Positions 16,933-26,808 of a stretch of DNA of 64,000 nt are shown here, piece after piece. The stretch's first letter is position 1, and each line of letters begins with the position of its first letter. Position numbers and translations under genes: made by a program. Location: NCBI RefSeq assembly GCF_039535785.1, contig NZ_BAAAXV010000011.1:186001-250000 (forward strand), read 5' to 3'. The stretch comes from Nonomuraea helvata. Its GTDB lineage: Bacteria > Actinomycetota > Actinomycetes > Streptosporangiales > Streptosporangiaceae. Below the pieces are notes generated by a model that worked only from the letters and a program-made list of their open reading frames with translations, was not told the origin of the DNA and made no database searches.

Positions 16933-17317
16933 AGGGGGTTGCCTCCCAGTTGGGATAGACGCTGGATGGCTAGGCATTCTGTCGGGAACGAAACCCTTTT
17001 GTCATCAAATTGGGATATTTGCCACATGGCGCAGGTAAACCAAAGTGATCGTTGAGGCGTCTGTGCCGACGCCGCGCGGGCCTGGATGCCCCTACGCCGT
17101 GGGGCTTCGCGAGTCACGATCTTCGCCATGGTCGCCTGGAGATACGCATGAGGCTGGCGTCCGGTTCGGGCGGCAGGCGTCCCCGCCAGGGTCCGCGGGG
17201 TGGTACGGGTCCGGACGGGCCTGTACCACCGGCGGGGTGCCGCCGGCGGACTGCTGGAGGCCGAGCCCGGCCATTTCGTGGCCTGCGCCCAGCTGGAGAC
17301 CTGCCGAGGAGAGCCCG
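16933..17317. other. Intergenic stretch without an intact gene
   Basis: The first 110 bases are comparatively AT-rich (around 16985-17045) and probably hold the reverse-strand promoter of the CAP-domain lipoprotein gene. From about 17152 the forward strand carries a short open stretch resembling the tail of an ABC transporter ATPase (separate entry). Nothing else is recognisable. Confidence 0.5.
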
Positions 17318-17328
17318 TCAGACCCTGA
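17152..17328 (+). pseudogene. Possible remnant of an oligopeptide ABC-transporter ATPase C-terminus
   Basis: The forward frame is open from 17152 to a TGA at 17326-17328 and ends LLEAEPGHFVACAQLETCRG... It resembles the C-terminal oligo_HPY extension of Opp/Dpp ATPases, where an EPGHxVAC motif is typical. No Walker motifs or upstream coding sequence remain. Its last bases overlap the end of the reverse-strand hypothetical gene. The match rests on one short motif, so chance is possible. Confidence 0.3.
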
Positions 17329-17998
17329 ACTCCTCGGTGCGGTGCGCGTAGGCGGGCACCGCGGCCCGCATCTCGTCGGTGACCAGCGGCGGCGGCAGCG
17401 GCACGATCTCCCGCTCGTGGAAGTCGAGGATGTGCTCGCCGTCGTCGAACAGCTCCTGGACCGCCCGCAGGCACGGCTCGACCACCGCGCGGTCGGTGAT
17501 CCGCCGGCCGCCCATGCCCCCGCCGTACCGGTCGTACAGCACTTCGTACATCAAGGACGGAGAGAAGATCACCAGCTCCGGCAGCGGGTCGAGGTCGGCC
17601 ACCCGCGCGGCGCGCACCACCCGGCACGGCGAGCCGGCCCGGGCGCGCAGGGCCAGCACGTGCATCTCCCACTGCAGGTACGCGCTGATCGGGAACTCCA
17701 CCACCCGCACCCGCCGGACCGGGACGCGGTGGCGGAAATAGTCGGCCACGGGCACCGCCATGCGGTCGGCCAGGGCCAGCGACCGCTCCCAGTCGCCGTC
17801 CATCATGGCCCGCCAGCTCGCCACGTCGGGCTCGTAGAAGTGCTGGGCCCGCTCCAGCTTCCACATCGGCTCGGCGCAGGCCGCGTGGTCGCGGTCGAAA
17901 CCGGCTTGGTACTCCGGCACATCCAGGACGAGGCCGTCGGTGCGGGCGACGGCGGCGAACGGATTGTGGCGGCGGGCCGGAGTGCCCTGCTCGGTCAT
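17318..17998 (-). CDS. Hypothetical protein (226 aa), possibly DUF6879-like
   Basis: The 226-residue soluble protein has no signal or membrane segment. Its centre (RVRVVEFPISAYLQWEMHVLALRARAGSPCRVVRA) and the segment LPELVIFSPSLMYEVLYDRYGGGMGG recall the DUF6879 group of actinobacterial proteins, often found near XRE regulators. I could not confirm this and no such regulator is next to it here. The ATG at 17998 is the first in frame. The gene stands alone, upstream of the CAP-domain gene on the same strand and with about 385 non-coding bases between them. The function is unknown. Confidence 0.65.
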   Translation of the reverse strand: MTEQGTPARRHNPFAAVARTDGLVLDVPEYQAGFDRDHAACAEPMWKLERAQHFYEPDVASWRAMMDGDWERSLALADRMAVPVADYFRHRVPVRRVRVVEFPISAYLQWEMHVLALRARAGSPCRVVRAARVADLDPLPELVIFSPSLMYEVLYDRYGGGMGGRRITDRAVVEPCLRAVQELFDDGEHILDFHEREIVPLPPPLVTDEMRAAVPAYAHRTEEFRV

Positions 17999-18084
17999 AG
18001 GCGTCCCTTCGACTCTGAAGATCCGCCCCGATCATGAGATGACCCCTCGACCCGGTCAAGGCCCAAAACGATCCGAGCGGGCCC

Positions 18085-18612
18085 TCAGCGGCGGGAGTTG
18101 AAGCGCCGGTGGATCGCGCCGAACAGCATGGACCCGATCCACACCACGAACAGCACCTTGAAGATCCCGAAGCCGCCGAAGATGAGCCCCAGCACCATGA
18201 GCACGAAAAGCACGCCCAGGAACGGGTGCGGCCCCCGGTGGTGCCGCCACGGGTGGCCCTGATGGCGCCACTGCCGCCGCATCTCGCGGTGCTGCTCGTG
18301 GATGGAGTGCCGCACGTCCCGCTGGGCCTGGCGCATGGACTGCATCTGCCGCCGGTGCGCGCTCATCGCCTCCCGCCAGCCGTCCATGTCGTAGTGGGGG
18401 ACGGGCTCGCGGTAGCCGGGCGCCGGTTGGTGCGACCCCGGCAGGTCGGCGGTTACCTTCGCGAGGTCGCGGGCCGTCTTGGAGGCCAGCGCCTGGTCGA
18501 GTCGCTCGTCGAGCTCCTCGTGGGTCAGGCGGCCCTGCGCGAAGTGCTCGCGCAGGGCTTCCATCGTCTGCTCACGCTCGGCATCACCGATGCGGAGTTC
18601 GTTCGAGTCCAT
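18085..18612 (-). CDS. DUF1707 (SHOCT-like) membrane protein
   Basis: This 175-residue protein has an N-terminal DUF1707 domain, MDSNELRIGDAEREQTMEAL followed by LREHFAQGRLTHEELDERLDQALASKTARDL (residues 1-53). A long basic, His/Arg/Gln-rich stretch follows, then two closely spaced membrane segments (FLGVLFVLMVLGLIFGG and IFKVLFVVWIGSMLFG). DUF1707 proteins are common small actinobacterial membrane proteins of unknown role. It lies 27 bases after the PadR gene and is probably in its operon, so the pair may be regulator plus regulated membrane protein. Confidence 0.85.
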   Translation of the reverse strand: MDSNELRIGDAEREQTMEALREHFAQGRLTHEELDERLDQALASKTARDLAKVTADLPGSHQPAPGYREPVPHYDMDGWREAMSAHRRQMQSMRQAQRDVRHSIHEQHREMRRQWRHQGHPWRHHRGPHPFLGVLFVLMVLGLIFGGFGIFKVLFVVWIGSMLFGAIHRRFNSRR

Positions 18613-18639
18613 GCCTGCGTCCTCCCGGAGAAGAATGGC

Positions 18640-19365
18640 TCACTCCTCGCCCGGTTCGCCGTCGGCCAGGATCTGGTACAGCTTGCGCCGGGTCTCAACA
18701 AGAGTCTTACGCGCTTCGCGGATTTGTGCGTCGTTCCCGGTCTGGAGAATCTGCATCATGGCGAACGCGGACTGCCGGGCGATGTGCCAGAGGTCGGCGG
18801 TGTTGTCGTCGATGTCCGGCCGCATCTCGTCCCACGGAGCCCGGACCTCGTCCGCGTGCGCCTCGATGTAGTTGCGGCCCTCCTCGGTGAGCCGGAAGGT
18901 CTTGCGGCCCTCGTTCTCCTCCGAGATCACCAGGCCCTCGTCGGTGAGCTGCTGCAACGCCGGGTAGACGGCGCCCGGGCTGGGCTTCCAGCCGCCTTCG
19001 CTGCGCTCGGCGATCTCCTGGATGATCTGGTAGCCGTTGCGGGGCTCCTCGGAGAGCAGGGCCAGGATCGCGGCGCGCACGTCGCCCCGCTTGGCCTTGC
19101 GGCTCCTGCCCCAGCCGCGGTGGCCGCCGGGACCGCCCCAAGGCGGCCCGCCGGGGCCGCCCCACGGGCCGCGTCCCCAGTCGAACGGGAACGGCCCGGG
19201 ACCGCGCCTGCCGCGCTGCCGGTGCTCGTGATGGTGGCGGCCCTCACCGAAGGCCTCGGACATGGCCCTGAACGCCTCGCGCGCCGCCTGCTTGGCCTCG
19301 CGGGCCGCCTGCCGGTACTCGTGCGCACCGGGCCAGTGGCCGCCTGCTGCTTGTGCGGAAGTCAT
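18640..19365 (-). CDS. PadR-family transcriptional regulator
   Basis: The 241-residue protein has a winged-helix PadR domain (RGDVRAAILALLSEEPRNGYQIIQEIAERSEGGWKPSPGAVYPALQQLTDEGLVISEENEGRKTFRLTEEGRNYIEA) and a C-terminal dimerisation helix. An unusual N-terminal extension of about 80 residues, rich in Ala/Glu, then His/Arg and Gly/Pro, precedes it. The ATG at 19365 has a perfect AGGAGG site. The short palindromes just upstream may be its operator, since PadR proteins usually repress their own operon, which here would include the DUF1707 gene. Confidence 0.92.
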   Translation of the reverse strand: MTSAQAAGGHWPGAHEYRQAAREAKQAAREAFRAMSEAFGEGRHHHEHRQRGRRGPGPFPFDWGRGPWGGPGGPPWGGPGGHRGWGRSRKAKRGDVRAAILALLSEEPRNGYQIIQEIAERSEGGWKPSPGAVYPALQQLTDEGLVISEENEGRKTFRLTEEGRNYIEAHADEVRAPWDEMRPDIDDNTADLWHIARQSAFAMMQILQTGNDAQIREARKTLVETRRKLYQILADGEPGEE

Positions 19366-19374
19366 TTTTCCTCC

Positions 19375-19416
19375 TATATCGCGATCTGTTCTCGATGCGT
19401 CAACGATATATCGATA
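19375..19416 (-). promoter_or_regulatory. Candidate PadR operator/promoter
   Basis: Overlapping palindromes CGATATATCG (19404-19413) and TATCGATA (19409-19416), plus TATATCGCGAT at 19375-19385, stand 10-50 bases before the padR start in an AT-rich patch. On the reverse strand TTGCGA and TATCGT with 17 bases between them could form the promoter around them. Autorepression is the usual PadR arrangement; binding is inferred. Confidence 0.4.
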
Positions 19417-19510
19417 GTATGTCGTTCGCAAGGCTGAGGGTTGAGTGAGCTAGATCACGAAAAAGTTGCGGAATCCGGGAACAGGATCGGGGGGAGCCTC
19501 GTTGTTCAGA

Positions 19511-19577
19511 GCAGACGAGGTCGTTCCGCGTCGGCAGGGCTGGGGGGTGCTGTCGCCGCGGAAACGACCTCGTCTGC
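19511..19577. repeat. Long inverted repeat (20-bp arms, one bulge)
   Basis: The arm at 19511-19530 (GCAGACGAGGTCGTTCCGCG) is the reverse complement of 19557-19577 apart from one extra A. A 26-base G-rich spacer separates them. It lies in a gene-free stretch upstream of the forward membrane-hydrolase gene. There is no T tract, so it is not a standard terminator. It could be a structured RNA leader, a protein-binding site, or the trace of a small mobile element. Confidence 0.6.
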
Positions 19578-19709
19578 ATTTGCGGGGGCAGCCACGTCTC
19601 CCCATGTCTTCGCAAAGTGCCGTGTTCCGGACAGGTCCCAGCCGCCTGTGAAGGCCCCGCCAGGCGGGTCTCACCGCGTAAAGGGATTCTTTGCCGTACA
19701 GTCCGGATC

Positions 19710-20438
19710 ATGATGGGGCACACGCATGCGATGACCGGGGCCATCGCCTGGCTGGGGCTGGCGCCGCCTCTCGCCGCACTTCCGCTGCTGAACGAGTCCT
19801 CGCGGTTCATCGAGACCGGGATCATGGCGACCGCGATCAGTCCGGCCGAGCTGATCGCCGGGGCGATCATCTGCGCGGGCGCCGCGATGCTGCCCGACCT
19901 CGACCATCCGAGCGCGACGATCGCGCAGACGTTCGGGCCGGTCACGTGGGTGCTCAGCAAGGCCGTGTGCTGGATCAGCGGCGGGCACCGCGGGGCGACC
20001 CACTCACTGGCGTTCGCGGCGGCGCTCGGGTTCGGCACGCACTGGCTGGCCAACACCTATCCCATCGGGCGCGACATCGTGGTCGTGCTGCTCATCGGGC
20101 TGGCCCTGCGGGCGATCGGCGTCGGCATCCCCGGCAACAAGATGGGCTCCGCGCTGATCAACATCGGGCTGACCGCCGGCCTCTACGCCGTCTTCCTCTC
20201 ACTCCAGGTGGGGTACGCCTGGCTGGGGCTGGCGGTGGGGATCGGCTGCCTCATCCATGTGGTGGGTGACTGCATGACCGAGCGGGGATGTCCTGTGCTG
20301 TGGCCATTGGGAGCCAAGTTCGTGCTGCCATGGAAGATCGGCATCAAGACGGGGAAGAAGTTCGAGCAGAAGATCCTCGCTCCGATCCTGTCCGTGGCCA
20401 TCATCGGGCTGCTGTTCTGGCGGTTGGCACCCGCTTAA
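19710..20438 (+). CDS. YdjM-like membrane-bound metal-dependent hydrolase
   Basis: The 242-residue membrane protein begins MMGHTHAMTGAIAW and carries DLDHPSATIAQTFGP and GGHRGATHSLAFAAALG. These His/Asp motifs are typical of the YdjM/DUF457 family of inner-membrane, putative metal-dependent hydrolases. Further hydrophobic segments and HVVGDCMTERGCPVLWPLG follow, giving conserved His and Asp near the membrane face. No clear ribosome site precedes the ATG, so leaderless translation is possible; a second ATG follows at 19713. The substrate is unknown. Two operator-like repeats for acnA begin right at its stop codon. Confidence 0.8.
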   Translation: MMGHTHAMTGAIAWLGLAPPLAALPLLNESSRFIETGIMATAISPAELIAGAIICAGAAMLPDLDHPSATIAQTFGPVTWVLSKAVCWISGGHRGATHSLAFAAALGFGTHWLANTYPIGRDIVVVLLIGLALRAIGVGIPGNKMGSALINIGLTAGLYAVFLSLQVGYAWLGLAVGIGCLIHVVGDCMTERGCPVLWPLGAKFVLPWKIGIKTGKKFEQKILAPILSVAIIGLLFWRLAPA

Positions 20439-20482
20439 CTTGATGTCGAGATATCCTAGAGATATCTTGACGTCGAGACATC
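20439..20482 (+). promoter_or_regulatory. acnA promoter with two tandem operator copies
   Basis: Two 17-base copies, CTTGATGTCGAGATATC (20439-20455) and CTTGACGTCGAGACATC (20466-20482), match at 15 of 17 positions and start 27 bases apart. The second sits in a 22-base near-palindrome centred on CG at 20461-20482. TTGATG (20440-20445) and TATCTT (20463-20468), spaced 17 bases, could be the -35 and -10, so each copy would cover one promoter element. The regulator is not identified. Confidence 0.6.
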
Positions 20483-20583
20483 CGCCGCGGCGCTCGCGAC
20501 TTAGGGTCACCTAACGTGCTTCCCGTCCGACGAGTGCGGCAGGATTTGGTCTGAACCCTTTCTGATGGAGGAGGCGAATCACC

Positions 20584-23325
<2,742 letters not shown>

Positions 23326-23438
23326 CTTCCCGGGCCTTCGCGCGGTCATGAGCCGCGCGAAGGGCGGGAGCCGGCTTGTTCGAGCCGGGGTTGGGCGCGA
23401 TCCTCACGCGCCCGTATCGGGGGAACCACCCGACACAG

Positions 23439-23478
23439 AAGAGCCGCTCGGCGGGACACCCCCCGCCGGGCGGCTCTT
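23439..23478. terminator. Bidirectional terminator after acnA
   Basis: A 17-bp stem (23439-23455 with 23462-23478, one G-U pair on the forward strand) surrounds the loop ACACCC. It lies between the convergent ends of acnA (+) and the ABC-2 permease gene (-), starting 3 bases beyond the permease stop on the reverse strand. Confidence 0.85.
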
Positions 23479-23480
23479 CG

Positions 23481-24281
23481 TCATCGGGACATCGTCCGGT
23501 AGCGGTGCACGGCCAGCGGCAGGAACACCGCGAGGATCCCCACCGACCAGATCAGGCTCGCGGTGATCGGGTGCTGGAGCGGCCACGCCGAGGAGACCGA
23601 GGTGGGGTTGCCGAAGAGGCCACGGACGGCGGCCACGACGGCGCTCATGGGGTTCCAGTCGGCGATGGGCTTGAGCCAGACCGGCAGTCCCTCGGTGGGG
23701 ACGAACGTGTTGGCCAGGAACGTCATCGGCATCAGCCAGCCGAACGTGGCCGCGTCCGCCTGCGCCCCGCTCTGGATCCACAGGCCGATGTACGTGCCCA
23801 CCCAGATCATCGCGAACCCGAACAGCGTCAGCAGCCCGAACGCCGCCGCCGTGTCCCCGAGGCTCCCGTGCACCCGCCACCCGGCGATCAGGACGCCGGC
23901 CAGCACCATCGCGGCCAGCGACAGCAGGTGCATCGACAGGTCGGCCACGCTCCGCCCGACCAGCACGGCGCTGCGGGCGATGGGCTGGGCGCGGAACCTG
24001 TCGATGATCCCGCGGGCCATGTCCTCGCCCACGGTGGTGGCGGCCGAGGCTGCCGTCAGGGCCATGACCTGCATGAAGATGCCGGGCATGAGGTAGTTGC
24101 GATAGTCGCCCCCGCCCGGCAGGACGATCGCACTGCCGAAGACGTAGCCGAACAGCACGGTCATGATCACGGGGAACACCAGGAAGCTGGCGAGCTCGCC
24201 CGGCTGGGCTTTCAGCCGCGCGTAGGTGCGGCCCGCGATCGTGAGGGCGTCGGCCACGGTCCAGCGCAAGGTCTCGTACAT
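23481..24281 (-). CDS. ABC-2 type permease (DrrB-like)
   Basis: This 266-residue membrane protein has six hydrophobic segments and the ABC-2 pattern of DrrB-type exporters: FLVFPVIMTVLFGYVFGSAI, NYLMPGIFMQVMALTAASAATTVGEDMARGIIDRFRAQPI, and the NTFVPTEGLPVWLKPIADWNPMSAVVAAVR segment near the end. It would form the membrane channel of a drug or lipid exporter with the ATPase encoded 13 bases upstream. The substrate is unknown. Confidence 0.92.
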   Translation of the reverse strand: MYETLRWTVADALTIAGRTYARLKAQPGELASFLVFPVIMTVLFGYVFGSAIVLPGGGDYRNYLMPGIFMQVMALTAASAATTVGEDMARGIIDRFRAQPIARSAVLVGRSVADLSMHLLSLAAMVLAGVLIAGWRVHGSLGDTAAAFGLLTLFGFAMIWVGTYIGLWIQSGAQADAATFGWLMPMTFLANTFVPTEGLPVWLKPIADWNPMSAVVAAVRGLFGNPTSVSSAWPLQHPITASLIWSVGILAVFLPLAVHRYRTMSR

Positions 24282-24294
24282 CGATGGACTCCTT

Positions 24295-25212
24295 TCAGGC
24301 CGTCAGGTGGAGGAAGACCTCGTCGAGGGTGGGCCGCCGCAGCGCCAGGTCCTCCACGGGGATGCCGGCCGCGTCCAGCGCGCCGGCGATGCGGATGAGC
24401 GACTGCGCGCCGTCGGTCGCGGGAACGGTCACCTGCCGCCCGTCGGCGCTCTCGATCTCCGGCGTCGCGGCGCTCCGGAGCAGCTGCACTCCAGCGGCCA
24501 CGTCTCCCAGGTCCCGGAAGACGACCTGCACCCGGTCGCCCCCGATCGTCCGCTTCAGATCTTCGGGTGAGCCCGCGGCGGCCACGACGCCCTCCCTGAG
24601 CACCACGATCTGGTCCGCCAGCTGGTCGGCCTCGTCCAGGTACTGCGTGGTCAGCAGGAGCGTGGTGCCCTCCTTGACCAGGTCGCGCAGCAGCTCCCAC
24701 AGCTGAAGCCGGCTGCGCGGGTCGAGCCCGGTGGTGGGCTCGTCCATGAACAGCACCGACGGTGACACGATCAGGCTCGCGGCCAGGTCGAGCCGGCGCC
24801 GCATGCCTCCGGAGTACTGCTTGACCGGCCGCCGCGCCGCGTCCGCCAGCCCGAACCGCTCCAGCAGCTCGTCCGCCCTGCGCCGCGCCTCGGCCCTGGA
24901 CAGGTGGTAGAGCCGCCCGAACAGCTGGAGGTTGCGCCGCCCCGTCAGCAGCTCGTCCACCGCCGCGTGCTGGCCGGCCAGGCCGATGCGGAAGCGGAGC
25001 CGGGTCGCGTCGCGGACCACGTCCAGCCCGTCGACCTCGGCCCGCCCCGCGTCGGGACGCAGGAGCGTGGTGAGGATGCGGACGGCGGTGGTCTTGCCCG
25101 CCCCGTTCGGCCCGAGCAACCCGCAGACCGTGCCCGCCGGAACCTCGAGGTCGATGCCCTTGAGTGCTTCCTTGGCCGCGTACCGCTTACGCAGTCCCTC
25201 TGCGTGGATCAT
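24295..25212 (-). CDS. ABC transporter ATP-binding protein (DrrA-like)
   Basis: The 305-residue ATPase has Walker A GPNGAGKTTAVRIL, signature YSGGMRRRLDLAASLI, Walker B VLFMDEPTTGLD, a switch Gln in LLTTQYLDEADQLADQI, and the DrrA-type C-terminal domain (PTLDEVFLHLTA). It powers export through the DrrB-like permease. Three TTAAC/GTTAA palindromes lie between this gene and the divergent TetR gene, so repression relieved by a drug-like ligand is the likely control. Confidence 0.95.
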   Translation of the reverse strand: MIHAEGLRKRYAAKEALKGIDLEVPAGTVCGLLGPNGAGKTTAVRILTTLLRPDAGRAEVDGLDVVRDATRLRFRIGLAGQHAAVDELLTGRRNLQLFGRLYHLSRAEARRRADELLERFGLADAARRPVKQYSGGMRRRLDLAASLIVSPSVLFMDEPTTGLDPRSRLQLWELLRDLVKEGTTLLLTTQYLDEADQLADQIVVLREGVVAAAGSPEDLKRTIGGDRVQVVFRDLGDVAAGVQLLRSAATPEIESADGRQVTVPATDGAQSLIRIAGALDAAGIPVEDLALRRPTLDEVFLHLTA

Positions 25213-25224
25213 CTGAGCACCTCC

Positions 25225-25274
25225 TTAACGGTGTTAAATCTAACGGCGTTAAGGATGCATTGAACGTTGTTAAG
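25225..25274. promoter_or_regulatory. Three TetR-type operator palindromes
   Basis: TTAACGGTGTTAA (25225-25237), TAACGGCGTTA (25241-25251) and TGAACGTTGTTAAG (25261-25274) share inverted TTAAC/GTTAA half-sites. They fill the space between the divergent drrA-like and tetR genes, so they probably control both. Confidence 0.65.
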
Positions 25275-25283
25275 CTGTCAACC

Positions 25284-25964
25284 GTGGCACTCGAAAAAGG
25301 CACCATCGTCGCGACCGCACTGCGGCTGCTGAACGAGGTCGGACTCGACGGGCTGACGCTGCGGCGGCTGGCGAGCGAGCTCGGCGTGCAGGCCCCGGCC
25401 CTCTACTGGCACTTCAAGGGAAAGCAGGAGCTGCTGGACGCGATGGCGGCCGCGATGATGGCCGCGCACCAGTCCCGCCCCCTGCTGACGGAGCCGGCCA
25501 AGTGGCGGGAGTGGGTCGCCGACTACGCGCACACCGACCGCGCGATGCTCAACTCCTACCGCGACGGGGCCAAGCTGGTGGCGGGCACCCGGCCGTCGCC
25601 CGAGCTCTTCGCGGCGGTGGAGCGGGTGGTCGCGGGGCTGGAGTCGGCGGGGTTCACCGCCGGCGACGCGATGCGAGGGCTCTCCACGGTCAGCGGGTAC
25701 GTGGCCGGGTTCGTGCTGGAGGAGCAGGCCGACAGGATGCGTCCGGACAAGGGGCACGCCCTGCCGGACATGGAGGAGTTCCAGGCGGCCTATCCGCGGC
25801 TGATGGCGGGCATGGCGGAGGTGGGCGACCCGCAGGGCGACCAGGCGTTCGAGGGCGGGCTGCAGCTGATCCTGGACGGGATGGAGCTCCGCCTCAAGGC
25901 TCAGGCGACCTCGGCGGCCGGGGCCGGCCAGGTGCCGCGGGCGGAGGGGGAGGCGACCCGATAG
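25284..25964 (+). CDS. TetR-family transcriptional regulator
   Basis: The 226-residue protein has an N-terminal TetR helix-turn-helix (KGTIVATALRLLNEVGLDGLTLRRLASELGVQAPALYWHFKGKQELLDAMA). Its C-terminal ligand domain resembles true tetracycline-repressor types (TetR_C_1). GTG at 25284 is chosen because upstream in-frame sequence falls in the operator palindromes; there is no clear ribosome site, so a leaderless transcript is possible. It faces away from the DrrAB-like exporter genes and probably represses both directions. Confidence 0.9.
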   Translation: MALEKGTIVATALRLLNEVGLDGLTLRRLASELGVQAPALYWHFKGKQELLDAMAAAMMAAHQSRPLLTEPAKWREWVADYAHTDRAMLNSYRDGAKLVAGTRPSPELFAAVERVVAGLESAGFTAGDAMRGLSTVSGYVAGFVLEEQADRMRPDKGHALPDMEEFQAAYPRLMAGMAEVGDPQGDQAFEGGLQLILDGMELRLKAQATSAAGAGQVPRAEGEATR

Positions 25965-26038
25965 TCGCGCTTGGGCGGGAGGGCTTGCACGGTGGGGAGC
26001 TTAACGATCAGCGACTGTATGGCACGATGGAGGTGCCA

Positions 26039-26063
26039 CCCGGCGAACCTCTATTTCGCCGGG
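26039..26063 (-). terminator. Weak terminator-like hairpin after mazF
   Basis: CCCGGCGAA (26039-26047) pairs with TTCGCCGGG (26055-26063) around a 7-base loop. The hairpin lies just beyond the stop of the MazF-type toxin gene on the reverse strand and also follows tetR on the forward strand. Confidence 0.45.
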
Positions 26064-26076
26064 CGGCAAACACTCG

Positions 26077-26406
26077 CTAGATCGAGTCGACGATCCAGTC
26101 AGTGACTTCGCGGACGACCTCGTCAGGAGCGATCCCGATCCTCCTCGTGAACCGCCGTGGGGACACGCTGCGCACGTGCTCGACCATGGCCCAGCTGAGC
26201 TTCTCCAGGCCGGTGCCGTCGCAGCCAATGGCGACGTGGTTGTCCCATCCTCGGTCGGTCGTCGTCAGGGGCACGACGATCTTGACTGGGGCTGCGGCGT
26301 TGAACTCGTCGTTGCTGACCACGAGTACCGGACGGGGAAAGCCCTGCTCGCGACCGACGGGTTCGCCCAGGTCAGCGAGCCAGATCTCGCCCTGGATCAC
26401 CCTCAT
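26077..26406 (-). CDS. mazF: MazF/PemK-family toxin
   Basis: The 109-residue protein shows the MazF fold: IQGEIWLADLGEPVGREQGFPRPVLVVSNDEFN, VVPLTTTDRGWDNHVAI and LEKLSWAMVEHVRSVSPRRF. It is predicted to be a sequence-specific endoribonuclease that cuts mRNA and is held inactive by the antitoxin. Its ATG at 26406 lies inside the 3' end of the antitoxin gene with a 35-base overlap, so antitoxin is made first and toxin translation is coupled. Confidence 0.92.
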   Translation of the reverse strand: MRVIQGEIWLADLGEPVGREQGFPRPVLVVSNDEFNAAAPVKIVVPLTTTDRGWDNHVAIGCDGTGLEKLSWAMVEHVRSVSPRRFTRRIGIAPDEVVREVTDWIVDSI

Positions 26407-26707
26407 TTCTCTCCTCGGGAAACGTGATGAGCCCCTCCCACTCCGGCGCGATGCGGGTGGAGCGTGACGGCTTGCCCTGAACCATCCCGGATTCGGCGAG
26501 GTAGTCGGCCCAGGCTTGCGGGTCTTCTCGTCGTGTCTGCTCCATCTGCTCCGCGACGTGTTGCCAGCGCTGCTTCTTCTCCATCTCCCGGATGGCCTGG
26601 TCGATGATCGCGGTCATGGGTTCACCTGCCTTCTTCGCGAGTGCTGCGATCTTGTCTCTGGTCTTGACGCTGACGCGTATGCTCGTCGCTTTGGGCTTCA
26701 TGGCCAT
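26372..26707 (-). CDS. Ribbon-helix-helix antitoxin of the MazF pair
   Basis: The 111-residue protein has an N-terminal RHH/Arc-like DNA-binding segment (KATSIRVSVKTRDKIAALAKKAGEPMTAIIDQAIREMEKKQRWQ). A C-terminal tail (WADYLAESGMVQGKPSRSTRIAPEWEGLI) probably wraps the toxin. AGGAG lies 7 bases before the ATG at 26707. As in other MazEF systems it should repress its own promoter alone and with the toxin. Confidence 0.85.
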   Translation of the reverse strand: MAMKPKATSIRVSVKTRDKIAALAKKAGEPMTAIIDQAIREMEKKQRWQHVAEQMEQTRREDPQAWADYLAESGMVQGKPSRSTRIAPEWEGLITFPEERNEGDPGRDLAR

Positions 26708-26808
26708 ACTCCTGAGGCTACGTCGGCGTCCTTAAATCACGTTACACGCCCACGGTCACTCTCAAAGCACGAATGGCAACAGAGCGTAAAGATGATTGAA
26801 TCTTCGCC

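Larger units (their letters stand above)
19366..19709. other. Gene-free region between padR and the YdjM-like gene
   Basis: This 344-base gap holds the padR promoter and candidate operator (about 19375-19430), then a GC-rich stretch with a long inverted repeat (19511-19577, separate entry). The last part (19690-19709) probably contains the promoter of the forward membrane-hydrolase gene, with a TACAGT-like -10 near 19696. No conserved reading frame is visible. Confidence 0.5.

Noticed and set aside
17092..17274. Reverse-strand 60-codon ORF between the CAP-domain and hypothetical genes
   Set aside because: No ribosome site, no conserved features, and the opposite strand explains the composition better as an ABC ATPase remnant.
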